Made by a program: the position numbers and the translations under genes | Shown: positions 36,461 through 44,733 of the stretch, in pieces | Position numbering within the stretch: the first letter of the stretch is position 1 | Layout of the letters: each line of letters opens with the position of its first letter | The notes under the pieces: generated by a model | Seen by the model: the letters and a program-made list of their open reading frames with translations, nothing else | What the model was told of the DNA's origin: nothing | The model's database searches: none | Origin: Boudabousia liubingyangii | GTDB lineage: Bacteria > Actinomycetota > Actinomycetes > Actinomycetales > Actinomycetaceae | Assembly (NCBI RefSeq): GCF_001907245.1 | Contig: NZ_MQSU01000004.1 | Span: 124,001 to 188,000 of the forward strand | DNA length: 64,000 bases | Direction of reading: 5' to 3'

Positions 36461-37768
36461 ATGGATACAAAGACACGCGAATGGGCCGCCAATTTTGCCC
36501 AGTTTATTGTTGACTCACCCTCTTGCTACCATGCTGCTGCTTCGGTTGCGAAACGTCTTGATGCTGCTGGATTCCGACGTCAAGAAGAAAGTGAAACTTG
36601 GGACGCTACCCCCGGCGGGCACTACATTGTGCGCGATGGTGCAGTGTTGGCTTACTGGATTCCTCAGGGGGCTACGCCAAAGACCCCCTTCCGTGTAGTT
36701 GGCGTACATACTGATTCACCTGGTTTAAAACTAAAGCCACACCCGGATGCTACGACTCCAGAAGGTTTTAAACACTTGGGAGTGGAAGTCTATGGCGGCC
36801 CGCTATTTAATAGCTGGTTGGACCGCGATCTTGAACTAGCCGGCCGCGTCACCACCCGCGATGGTCGAGTTCTCTTGGCTCGTACTGGTGCGATTATGCG
36901 AGTACCGCAACTTGCTATCCACTTGGATCGAACCGTCAATAATGAGGGTTTGAAGCTTTCTGCTCAGAAGCACCTGCACCCGATTTGGGGTATCAACTCT
37001 GAAGGTGACTTCCTTTCCTTCCTTGCTGAGAAGCTGGGATTGAGCAATGCCTCTGAAATTGTCGGTTATGACCTCATTACGGTAGATGCGCAAGCACCTA
37101 ACTTCCTAGGTGCACAGGGTGAATTAATGGCCGGCGGGCGTATGGATAACCTAGTCGGTACTTACGCCGGCTTGGTGGCCATGGAGGAACTAGTGGCCAA
37201 CGGTGGTCCCGCCGACGGCGCGATCTGCGTTCTAGCTGCTTTCGACCATGAAGAAGTTGGTTCTTCCACCCGTGCAGGTGCAGCCGGTCCGATCCTTGAA
37301 GACGTGCTACGCCGCACCCATGATGCGCTTGGTGGTACCGAAGAGACCTTCCGGGCGGTAATTTCACTATCTAACTGTATGTCCTCTGATGTCGGCCATT
37401 CAGTACATCCCAACTATTCAGAACGCCACGATCCTGACAACCGTCCGGTCCTTGGTGGCGGTCCCATGCTTAAGGTTAATGCGCAGCAGCGCTACACCAC
37501 TGACGCCCTAGGTGAGAGCATCTGGGAGAAGGCCCTAGTTGATGCCGGTCTAAAGGGACAGGTATTCGTGTCCAATAATGACATGCCCTGCGGCTCCACC
37601 ATTGGCCCCATCACAGCTACCCGCTTGGGTCTCTTGACCTTCGATGTGGGTATTGCGATCCTCTCTATGCACTCTGTTCGCGAACTCTGCCACGTGCAGG
37701 ATCTACTAGATCTTTCAGCCGTGATGGGGACCTATTGGCACGGGGCAGCTTATAACGGTAAGCACTGA
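36461..37768 (+). CDS. apeB: M18 family aminopeptidase (aspartyl aminopeptidase type)
   Basis: Zinc metallo-aminopeptidase of the cytoplasm that removes N-terminal acidic or other residues from peptides. 435 residues. Metal and catalytic residues seen: GVHTDSPGLKLKPHP, GGRMDNLVGTYAGL, AAFDHEEVGSSTRAGA (Glu-Glu), NCMSSDVGHSVHPNYSERHDP, and the C-terminal MHSVRELCHVQDL with the last His ligand. Also NDMPCGSTIGPITATRLG. It may process the peptides imported by the transporter encoded at 46603-50671. Its 3' end overlaps the mutarotase gene on the other strand by 19 bases. Confidence 0.95.
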   Translation: MDTKTREWAANFAQFIVDSPSCYHAAASVAKRLDAAGFRRQEESETWDATPGGHYIVRDGAVLAYWIPQGATPKTPFRVVGVHTDSPGLKLKPHPDATTPEGFKHLGVEVYGGPLFNSWLDRDLELAGRVTTRDGRVLLARTGAIMRVPQLAIHLDRTVNNEGLKLSAQKHLHPIWGINSEGDFLSFLAEKLGLSNASEIVGYDLITVDAQAPNFLGAQGELMAGGRMDNLVGTYAGLVAMEELVANGGPADGAICVLAAFDHEEVGSSTRAGAAGPILEDVLRRTHDALGGTEETFRAVISLSNCMSSDVGHSVHPNYSERHDPDNRPVLGGGPMLKVNAQQRYTTDALGESIWEKALVDAGLKGQVFVSNNDMPCGSTIGPITATRLGLLTFDVGIAILSMHSVRELCHVQDLLDLSAVMGTYWHGAAYNGKH

Positions 37769-38595
37769 ACCCGATAAGCGAGCTCAAAGCTCTCACCGGG
37801 TGCTAGGTTGACTGCCTGATCGTAAATTCGACCAGCTTCAACACAAATCATCTGCCGGTATTCTTGATCTTCCATATCAGGGATACCGGCAGCACCTGTT
37901 TCTGCCGGATTCCAGACAATCATGTTGCTGGCGTTGGTCGCTGAGATCCGAACTCGGCGGTTTAGCACCGGATCGACGATCTCAACTGGTTTGCTCTCAT
38001 AGAACACTCGGTCGATGCCCACTGGGTTCACTAGGGGACCTTCTTGGGAGAAGTGTTCCGGGCTGAGGAACGGGTTACAAGCGTCGAGTCCGTCAACGCC
38101 TTCGACCTGTACATTTTCGATATCGCCGATGCGGAAGTACGTATGTAGGGCAAGTTCAAAAGAAAACTCTTCATCGGTTAGGTTCTCTACGTGGAAGCGG
38201 ACGTTTAGGTCTTCTCCCACAGTAACCTCGTAGCGGGCCTCAAACTGATAGGGGAAATGCTCAGGACCGTTTAAGCCTTCTAGATCAGCACTTTTTAGTG
38301 TCCAGGTGGCTGTCGTGCTGGTAGAGTCGCTGCTTTCGCCCTCAAAGTTCCAATGGGCAAAACGGGCAAAGCCGTGTTTGGGTGCTAAGCCTGGGAAACG
38401 GCCGGCATTAAACCATGGGAACATGACTGGGATGCCGCCTCTAATGGGGGCTGAGGGAGAGAAGTCTGCCAGATTTGAAGTCCATAGTACGGAGGTTTCA
38501 GTACTATTGGGGGTCCATTGGGCAACTTGGGCACCGTAGTCTGAGACTAGGGCTTTTGAGGTGGGTGATTCTAGTTCGTGTAAGTGTTTTTCCAT
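37750..38595 (-). CDS. D-hexose-6-phosphate mutarotase (aldose 1-epimerase family)
   Basis: Interconverts the anomers of hexose 6-phosphates. 281 residues of galactose-mutarotase-like beta-sandwich. Seen: DYGAQVAQWTPN, PIRGGIPVMFPWFNAGRFPGLAPKHGFARFAHW with catalytic His, ELALHTYFRIGDIENVQVEGVDG with the second His, MIVWNPAETGAAGIPDM and ICVEAGRIYDQAVNLAPGESFEL with the catalytic Glu: the YeaD/YMR099c pattern. The ATG is preceded by TACGCT at 6 bases. Converges with, and overlaps, the M18 gene. Confidence 0.92.
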   Translation of the reverse strand: MEKHLHELESPTSKALVSDYGAQVAQWTPNSTETSVLWTSNLADFSPSAPIRGGIPVMFPWFNAGRFPGLAPKHGFARFAHWNFEGESSDSTSTTATWTLKSADLEGLNGPEHFPYQFEARYEVTVGEDLNVRFHVENLTDEEFSFELALHTYFRIGDIENVQVEGVDGLDACNPFLSPEHFSQEGPLVNPVGIDRVFYESKPVEIVDPVLNRRVRISATNASNMIVWNPAETGAAGIPDMEDQEYRQMICVEAGRIYDQAVNLAPGESFELAYRVQCLPL

Positions 38596-38601
38596 GGTTA
38601 A

Positions 38602-38607
38602 AGCGTA
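38602..38607 (-). promoter_or_regulatory. Leaderless-type -10 box of the mutarotase gene
   Basis: On the minus strand TACGCT, then 6 bases (TTAACC), then the ATG at 38595; no ribosome binding site. Confidence 0.5.
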
Positions 38608-38704
38608 GCGCGATCTAGGTCACTTTTCACTTGCAATACTGCCTTTAGCTGGCCGTGTGACTGCGCTCCTCGCTTGCGAGGGTAACCGTTGGTTGACAAT
38701 ACAA

Positions 38705-38752
38705 AAAGGGTGTGGGGCTGGAATACTTTCGTATCCCAGCCCCACACCCTTT
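38705..38752 (-). terminator. Intrinsic terminator at the end of the peptide-binding-protein array
   Basis: A 17-bp stem (38705-38721 with 38736-38752; core GGGTGTGGGGCTGG). On the minus strand it ends CCCTTTTTG, a U-tract. Confidence 0.85.
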
Positions 38753-38775
38753 GAGGTGTTTAGCTAAAAGCTATT

Positions 38776-40491
38776 TCACTTCTTCCAGCCCAGCATCTGC
38801 TTGGGGAAGGTGGTGTAGCCGTTGGCGCCTAGGTTAGCTAGGCCTTCCTTGGTGGCCACCATTGAAGGACCAGAGAAGAGCGGTAGCCAGCCAGCCTGGG
38901 CTAGAGCAGCCTTTTCAGCTTCGTTACCAAACTTCAGAGAGTCGGCTTCGTTGTCAGCTTCAGTTGACTTACGGATCATTTCATCGATTTCCGGGGAGCC
39001 TAGAGAGGTCTTGGATAGACCGGAATCGGAGCCGTAAACCTGGCCGACGTCAGCCATACCGAAGGGGTTGGACTGAGCGAAACCGGATAGCACGATGTCG
39101 AAGTTACGTTCTGACATGACGCGCTGGAAGTCGGTGGGCTTGTAGCTGTCTAGTTCAAGCTTCATGCCGACGTCCTTGGTCATCTTCTGGAGTGCGCCTA
39201 GCAGACCCTTGGTGATGGGGGATTCGCTGAACTGCGGGATGTGTAGTTCTAGAGTCTTGCCATCCTTGGTGCGGTAGTCGCCTTCCTTCTTCCAGCCGGC
39301 TTCGTCTAGAAGAGCATTGGCCTTGGCAGCATCGAACTTGCCTAGCTCGCCCATGTTGTCTTCATAGGAATCCTGGAAGGGCTTTAGAAGTAGCGAGCCT
39401 AGCGGCGGTTCCTTGTAGTCCATGCCAGCGAAACGGATGTTAACTAGGGTTTCGCGGTTAATGGCGTGCATGAAGGCTTCACGGACCTTCTTGTCCTTGA
39501 AGGCTTCAGACTTGGAGTTTAGCTGGATTAGGGCTAGGGACTTGGAAACAGCCTTGTAACGGCTAATGCCGTTCATGTCCTTGGTCTGGGCCAAACGGTC
39601 CTTGTTACCAATGCCGACAGCGTCAACAGTGCCGTTCTTGAAGGCGTTGATTTCAGCCTGGGCATCTAGTGCACGTAGGGTAACTAGGTCTAGCTTACCG
39701 GGCTGTCCCCACCACTTTTCGTTCTTTTCGAAGGTTACGTGGCCGGCGTTGAAATCAATTTCCTTGATCTTATACGGTCCTGCGCCCCACTCGGGGTGAG
39801 CGTTCTGGACGTAACCGGTGTTGAAGGTGTTTAGATCCTGTAGTGCCGGGTGGGCGATCATTTCGAAGTTCTTCTTCCACCATGGGTACTTGAACTTGTA
39901 GGTAACGACAACTTCCTTGTCGTTGGCGCCAGGCTTGACGGATTCCATATCCTTGTAGCCGTCGGTGTCATTAACGGCAATATCGTTGTTAGTGCCGTTA
40001 CACATCTTCCAGACGGTTTCGAAGGCGCGCCAGTCAATGGGGGTGCCATCGTTGAAGGTAGCCTTGGGGTTAATCTTCCAAGTAACAACGGTCTTACCGT
40101 CGACTACTTCGTCCTTAACGCTTTCAATGTAATCGGGGTTAGCGTACCAGTGAGCGTTCTCATCGTAGAGTGCGATCTGCGGGTTGTACCAAGCGAAGAT
40201 GGCGCTGGTATCGGTGTTCATATCCGCGTGGAAGGGGTTCATCTGCTTGGTGACTTCACCGACCGCTAGGGTAAGGTTGCCGCCGTCCTTTAGCTCGTCG
40301 TAGGACGCTGCTAGGTAGTCAGATGACTTTAGTGCGTTGCCGCCCTTGTCGCCGCCAGCTTCGCTGGTGCTAGTGGGGTTCTTAGCGTCGCTGCCGCTCT
40401 TATCCTTGTTGTCGGCGCTGCCGGAGCAGGCGGAGAGCAGCATTGAGCTGGCTGCTAGCACTGCTAGTGAGGCTTTGGTTAAACGCTTCAT
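38776..40491 (-). CDS. Oligopeptide ABC transporter substrate-binding lipoprotein A
   Basis: Family 5 extracellular solute-binding protein (OppA/DppA/LpqW type). 571 residues from the ATG at 40491, chosen for GGAGGAAAC just upstream; an ATG four codons earlier is overlapped by that site. Lipobox LSAC with Cys22. Seen: KINPKATFNDGTPIDWRAFETVWK, FKYPWWKKNFEMIAHPAL, NAHPEWGAGPYKIKEID, NEKWWGQPGKLDLVTLRA, AFMHAINRETLVNIRFAG, SGFAQSNPFGMADVGQVYGS and a C-terminal LGWKK. One of four tandem paralogues; its 5' leader shares a 17-base element with paralogue B at the same distance from the ATG. The peptide ligand is unknown. Confidence 0.92.
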   Translation of the reverse strand: MKRLTKASLAVLAASSMLLSACSGSADNKDKSGSDAKNPTSTSEAGGDKGGNALKSSDYLAASYDELKDGGNLTLAVGEVTKQMNPFHADMNTDTSAIFAWYNPQIALYDENAHWYANPDYIESVKDEVVDGKTVVTWKINPKATFNDGTPIDWRAFETVWKMCNGTNNDIAVNDTDGYKDMESVKPGANDKEVVVTYKFKYPWWKKNFEMIAHPALQDLNTFNTGYVQNAHPEWGAGPYKIKEIDFNAGHVTFEKNEKWWGQPGKLDLVTLRALDAQAEINAFKNGTVDAVGIGNKDRLAQTKDMNGISRYKAVSKSLALIQLNSKSEAFKDKKVREAFMHAINRETLVNIRFAGMDYKEPPLGSLLLKPFQDSYEDNMGELGKFDAAKANALLDEAGWKKEGDYRTKDGKTLELHIPQFSESPITKGLLGALQKMTKDVGMKLELDSYKPTDFQRVMSERNFDIVLSGFAQSNPFGMADVGQVYGSDSGLSKTSLGSPEIDEMIRKSTEADNEADSLKFGNEAEKAALAQAGWLPLFSGPSMVATKEGLANLGANGYTTFPKQMLGWKK

Positions 40492-40813
40492 CGTTTCCTC
40501 CATGTTAGTGGTATTGCAGCTTCAATAGTGAGTAGCTGCGTAACTCATGCATAAAACTTTACTAAAGTATTAACAAAAAGGAAAGCTGAAACACATTTCT
40601 TTATTTAAATGTAATATTTTGCCTACTTTGATTGGTGGGAAATGTAGATTTTTTCCCGAAAATGCAACGATTGATGGATTTTAGATGGTTGGTAAAATTT
40701 AATAAAATCTTAATGCCTGTTTTGAGGACTGATGCTAGTTGCCCAAATGAGACTAGGTGCCTAGTCCTCAATAGAGGGGAGCTAGGCACCTAGGTTAAAA
40801 AGTAGATAATAAA
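40492..40813 (-). promoter_or_regulatory. Leader and promoter region of binding protein A
   Basis: 322 bases without a gene, AT-rich. Holds, on the minus strand, the hairpin after gene B (40753-40793) and, 39 bases before the ATG of gene A, the 17-base element read on plus as GAGTAGCTGCGTAACTC (40530-40546). Also GCAGCT/AGCTGC as a 6-bp inverted repeat (40516-40539). No convincing ORF. Confidence 0.45.
40753..40793 (-). terminator. Hairpin after binding-protein gene B
   Basis: A perfect 12-bp stem (CTAGGTGCCTAG 40753-40764 with 40782-40793) 20 bases after the stop. No U-tract follows on the minus strand. Confidence 0.55.
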
Positions 40814-42484
40814 CTACTTGGTCCAACCAATTAGTTCCTTCGGGACCTTTGCGAATCCCATGGAACCGGTATTGGCTAGTCCCTTCTTGGTAGCTACAGA
40901 AACCGGGCCGGTGTACATCGGTAGCCAACCAGCTTGCTCAAGAACAGCCTTTTCGGCTTCGTTGCTGAGCTTCAGGGCTTCCTCTTCGCTGGTTGCCTCT
41001 CCTGCCTTCTTTAGCTTCTCATCAAGCTCAGGCGTACCTAAACCAGTCTTTGATAGGCGTGACTTGGAGTTGTAGAACTGGTAAAGGTCAGCCATACCAA
41101 AGGGGTTGGTTGGGGGGAATCCCTGGAAGAAGAGGTCGAAGCTGCCATCCCGGATAACCTGCATGTAGTCAGAATAGGGGTGGGTGTCGATTTCGACCTT
41201 AAAGCCAGTTGCCTTGCCCATGGCTTGGAAAGTTCCGTAGATTGCCGAAGTGGTCGGCTTAGTTCCGAACTGAGGAATGTGGACCTCGAGGAGCTTTCCA
41301 TCCTTCTTACGGTAGTCTCCGTCCTTGACCCAGCCAGCCTCATCTAGGAGCTTGTTAGCAAGAGCCGGATCGTACTTACCCAGCTCACCCAAGTTGTCGG
41401 AGTAGCCTTCCTGGTAGGGGCGTAGCAAAGCTGAAGTCAGCGGATCCTCGGTGTAGTTGATGCCGTTGTAGGCAACCTTGAGGACGGTGGGACGATCAAT
41501 GCTGTGGAAGAAGGCTTCGCGAACCTTCTTGTCATTCATAATTTCGGAACGAGCGTTGGCCATCATAATGGTGAAGCTGGTGCCTGCGGCCGTGTAGACG
41601 TCCACATTTTCCATCTTCTTTACTTCGGTCAAGGTTTCCTTGGTGCCCGCATTAGTGACATCAATCTGTCCGTTCTTGAAAGCGTTAATCTCGGCTTTGT
41701 CAGCTAGTTCGCGCATGGTGATGCGATCTAGCTTGCCGGGCTTGCCCCACCACTTTTCGTTCTTCACGAAGGTGACGGTGCCGGCTTTGCGGTCAATGGA
41801 TTCAAGCTTGTATGGGCCCGAACCCCACTCAGGATGGGCATTGTCCAAGTAGCCATTGTTGAAAGTCTCAGGATCAGCCATCTTGGGGTGCAAGATGTAT
41901 TCGAAGTTCTTCTTCCACCAGGGGTAGGGAATCTTGTAGGTGACGACTACTTCTTTGTCATCGGCGCCAGGCTTGACTGACTCGATGTCGCGATATCCGT
42001 CGGTGTCCTGCGGCTGGAAGCGATCATCAGTGCCATTACAGGTCTTCCAGACGGTTTCGAAGGCGTGCCAGTCGATGGGGGTGCCGTCGTTGAAGGTGGC
42101 TTTAGGGTTGATCTTCCAAGTAACAACGGTTTTGCCGTCCTTGGTTTCGTCTTTAACACTCTCGATAAGTTCAGGATTGGCGTACCATTTCGCGTCTGCG
42201 GTGAATAGTGATACCGGTAGGTTGTACCAAGAGAAAATATCTAGAGTTACGGTGTTCGCATCAGCATGTAGCGGCTGCATCTGCGCGTTAATAGGGCCTT
42301 GTGGAAGGTGAAGTTCTCCGCCGTCTTTAAGATCTTCGTACTTTACTTCTTTGTAATCTGCACCCTTGAGATCTGACGAGGTGACCTTGGGGCCTTCCTC
42401 TTTGCTGCTGCTTGATCCGCATCCTGCCAAAAGTAAGGAGCTTGCGGCCAAAATCGCGATAGAGGCGCTGGTTATACGCTTCAT
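40814..42484 (-). CDS. Oligopeptide ABC transporter substrate-binding lipoprotein B
   Basis: 556 residues, same family as its neighbours. Signal peptide with lipobox LAGC, Cys22. Seen: KINPKATFNDGTPIDWHAFETVWKTCNGT, IPYPWWKKNFEYILHPKM, NAHPEWGSGPYKLESID, NEKWWGKPGKLDRITMRE, FFHSIDRPTVLKVAYNGINYTEDPL, FQGFPPTNPFGMADLYQFYNS, ending ELIGWTK. The site that would bind the ligand differs from A (for example YQFYNSKSRL in place of GQVYGSDSGL), so different peptides are likely. GGAGGAAAC precedes the ATG. Confidence 0.92.
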   Translation of the reverse strand: MKRITSASIAILAASSLLLAGCGSSSSKEEGPKVTSSDLKGADYKEVKYEDLKDGGELHLPQGPINAQMQPLHADANTVTLDIFSWYNLPVSLFTADAKWYANPELIESVKDETKDGKTVVTWKINPKATFNDGTPIDWHAFETVWKTCNGTDDRFQPQDTDGYRDIESVKPGADDKEVVVTYKIPYPWWKKNFEYILHPKMADPETFNNGYLDNAHPEWGSGPYKLESIDRKAGTVTFVKNEKWWGKPGKLDRITMRELADKAEINAFKNGQIDVTNAGTKETLTEVKKMENVDVYTAAGTSFTIMMANARSEIMNDKKVREAFFHSIDRPTVLKVAYNGINYTEDPLTSALLRPYQEGYSDNLGELGKYDPALANKLLDEAGWVKDGDYRKKDGKLLEVHIPQFGTKPTTSAIYGTFQAMGKATGFKVEIDTHPYSDYMQVIRDGSFDLFFQGFPPTNPFGMADLYQFYNSKSRLSKTGLGTPELDEKLKKAGEATSEEEALKLSNEAEKAVLEQAGWLPMYTGPVSVATKKGLANTGSMGFAKVPKELIGWTK

Positions 42485-42815
42485 GTTTCCTCCGTCATTG
42501 GAATGAAATGTAGCCTTGAAAAGAGTAGCTACTTAACTCTTGTTTACAAAACTAACTATTACTTGCAGCTTTATCAAGCGCTATTTTTCCGGTTTACAAA
42601 ACTGTAACAAATTGCATTAGATGAGTGTGCATTTTGCGCAAAAAAAAGAAGAGAGAATCTTAAGCTGCTCTTTACGATAAGTTTTATTTAAGTCTACTGA
42701 AAATTGATGATTTGTGAATTTAATTATGATTCCCCCTAGTAACTAATATCGTTACTAGGGGGAATTGTTCGGCTTTTCGCTAGATTTTCTCTAGTTCAAA
42801 ACTTTAGTTGAAGGG
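42485..42815 (-). promoter_or_regulatory. Leader and promoter region of binding protein B
   Basis: 331 bases without a gene. Contains, read on plus, the element GAGTAGCTACTTAACTC (42523-42539) exactly 39 bases before the ATG, two copies of GTTTACAAAACT (42542-42553 and 42592-42603) 50 bases apart, a run of eight A near 42640, and the hairpin after gene C (42729-42765). Candidate operator sites; regulator unknown. Confidence 0.45.
42729..42765 (-). terminator. Hairpin after binding-protein gene C
   Basis: A perfect 15-bp stem (ATTCCCCCTAGTAAC 42729-42743 with 42751-42765) with a 7-base loop; followed on minus by CATAATTAAATTC. Confidence 0.65.
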
Positions 42816-44504
42816 TTACTTCTTCCAACCGATTAGTTCCTTGGGGACCTGCACAAAACCCATCGCGCCCATGTTTGCTAGGCCCTTGCGGGTAGCAACC
42901 ACTGAAGGGCCGCTAAACAGAGGAAGAATGCCGGCAAGCTCTAGGGCTTTCTTCTCAGCCTGATTGCCAAACTTGATCGAAGTAGCCTCATCATCTGAAC
43001 GGATTGACTTCTGGCAAAGGTCATCGATCTCTTGAGAGAATAGGCCAGTCTTATTCAAAACTGACTTGGAGCCGTAGACCTGGCAAGTGTCGGCAATGCC
43101 GAAGGGGTTAGAGGATCCGAAGCCGGTGATTAGCGCATCAAAGTTCCGGTTCTTTAGGATTTGAGGGTATTCGGACGGCTTATGCTCGTCGAAGACGACC
43201 TTGATACCAACCTCTTTGGCCATGGCTTGAATTGCACCAAATTGAGCCTTGCGGTTCTGAGAAGAGGGGAACTGAGGGATGTGTACCTCAAGGTCCTTAC
43301 CGTCTTTCTGGAAGTAGTTATCCTTCTTGGTCCAGCCGGCTTCCTTAAGTAGCTTTTCGCTCTTCTTCGGATCGTAATCGCCAACTTTGCCTACGTTGTC
43401 TTCATAGCCCTTGACAAAGGGGAAAAGCAGCATGGAACCAAGGGGTGGTTCGGTGTAGTTCAAGCCCTTGAAAGCAATCTCAACAATCTTAGGTCGGTTG
43501 ATCGAGTGGAAGAATGCTTCGCGGACGCGCTTATCCGTGAATACATCGGACTTTCCGTTCAGCTCGAGCATACCCTGGTAGATGCGGACGCCCGTGTACT
43601 GGGAGATATTATCCATGTCTTTGATCTTGGCTAGGCGCTCCTGGGTACCAACGCCAATAGCGTCCAGCTGGTTGTTGAGGAAGGCGTTTACTTCAGCTTC
43701 AGGCTCGAGGGCGCGGAAGGTGACCTTGTCTAGCTTGGCTGGCTTACCCCACCATTTTTCGTTTTTCACGAGTACTAGGGTGCCGGCTTTGAAGTCGATG
43801 CTTTCGACCTTGTATGGACCTGCGCCCCATTCTGGACGAGCGTTCTCAAGGTAGGCTTCGTTGAAGGTCTTGGGATCTTTGGTGGCAGCGGGGTGAATTA
43901 GAAATTCGAAGTTCTTCTTCCACCATGGGTATTGGAACTTGTAGGTGACAATAACCTGTTTGTCGTTCTTGCCGCGTTCAACGGATTCCATATCCTTGTA
44001 GCCGTCAGTGTCAGCCACTGCGTATTCATCATTGGTTTCGTTGAAGGCCTTAAACATTCCTTGGAAGGCTCGGTAGTCGACAGGGGTACCATCGTTGAAA
44101 GTAGCCTTAGGATTGATGTCCCAAGTTACGACGGTCTTTCCATCTACAACTTCGCTCTTGACGCTGGAGATAAAGTTCGGGTTTGCGTACCAGTTTGAAT
44201 CTTTGTCGAATAGCGCGATTTGTGGATTAGTCCAAGGCCAGAGATCGGAAGTGCCGGTATCCATGTCGGCGTGGCCGACATTTAGCTGGGGGTTAATTGC
44301 CCCACCAATGGAAAGGTGTAGTTCTCCGCCTTCTTTGAGCTCATCATAGCTGGCCTCTAGATAGTCAGAAGACTTCATGTCGGTTACGGTGGCCTTCTTA
44401 TCGGCCGAGCCGATGCCCGACTTTACTTCTGCCTTGGAGCAGCCGGTTAGAAGTAGCGTTAAGGCTGCGATTGATGCGATAGTCGCTTTGGAGAAGGATC
44501 TCAT
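42816..44504 (-). CDS. Oligopeptide ABC transporter substrate-binding lipoprotein C
   Basis: 562 residues. Signal peptide with lipobox LTGC, Cys22. Seen: DINPKATFNDGTPVDYRAFQGMFKAFNET, FQYPWWKKNFEFLIHPAATKDPKTFNEAYLENARPEWGAGPYKVESID, NEKWWGKPAKLDKVTFRALE, FFHSINRPKIVEIAFKGLNYTEPPLGS, GFGSSNPFGIADTCQVYGSKS, ending ELIGWKK. Shares 'TKDPKTFNEAYLEN' and 'DYRAFQG' with paralogue D and is closer to it than to A or B. A 21-base palindrome lies 53-73 bases before its ATG. Confidence 0.92.
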   Translation of the reverse strand: MRSFSKATIASIAALTLLLTGCSKAEVKSGIGSADKKATVTDMKSSDYLEASYDELKEGGELHLSIGGAINPQLNVGHADMDTGTSDLWPWTNPQIALFDKDSNWYANPNFISSVKSEVVDGKTVVTWDINPKATFNDGTPVDYRAFQGMFKAFNETNDEYAVADTDGYKDMESVERGKNDKQVIVTYKFQYPWWKKNFEFLIHPAATKDPKTFNEAYLENARPEWGAGPYKVESIDFKAGTLVLVKNEKWWGKPAKLDKVTFRALEPEAEVNAFLNNQLDAIGVGTQERLAKIKDMDNISQYTGVRIYQGMLELNGKSDVFTDKRVREAFFHSINRPKIVEIAFKGLNYTEPPLGSMLLFPFVKGYEDNVGKVGDYDPKKSEKLLKEAGWTKKDNYFQKDGKDLEVHIPQFPSSQNRKAQFGAIQAMAKEVGIKVVFDEHKPSEYPQILKNRNFDALITGFGSSNPFGIADTCQVYGSKSVLNKTGLFSQEIDDLCQKSIRSDDEATSIKFGNQAEKKALELAGILPLFSGPSVVATRKGLANMGAMGFVQVPKELIGWKK

Positions 44505-44556
44505 TGATTCACCTTTGTTCCTGTTTCTTAATTGTTTCTATTCAAATTTAGCTGAC

Positions 44557-44577
44557 AATGTTCACGATGTGAACATT
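44557..44577. promoter_or_regulatory. Operator-like palindrome upstream of binding-protein gene C
   Basis: Perfect 9-bp arms AATGTTCAC and GTGAACATT separated by GAT. Lies 53-73 bases before the ATG of gene C, where a promoter is expected. Looks like a dimeric repressor site; the regulator is not in view. Confidence 0.5.
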
Positions 44578-44675
44578 TTTTGGGGGGTCCTCACAAAAAA
44601 GCGACGAATAGCTCAGTGTGAGTGTGGCGCAGGAGTCAAAATGTTTGGGGATAATTTGGAAATCCTCAATTTTTT

Positions 44676-44712
44676 ACGGTTCCAAACCAGAAGTGAGCTG
44701 GTTTGGCACCGT
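44676..44712 (-). terminator. Hairpin after binding-protein gene D
   Basis: A 15-base stem with one mismatch (44676-44690 with 44698-44712; core CCAAACCAG/CTGGTTTGG) 20 bases after the stop. The minus strand then reads AAAAAATTG, so there is no U-tract. Confidence 0.5.
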
Positions 44713-44733
44713 AAGTCGGTATTTGGAAGTAAG

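Noticed and set aside
39850-40269. 139-codon plus-strand open frame inside binding-protein gene A
   Set aside because: Wholly antisense to a well-conserved coding region; similar shadow frames occur at the same place in the other paralogues.
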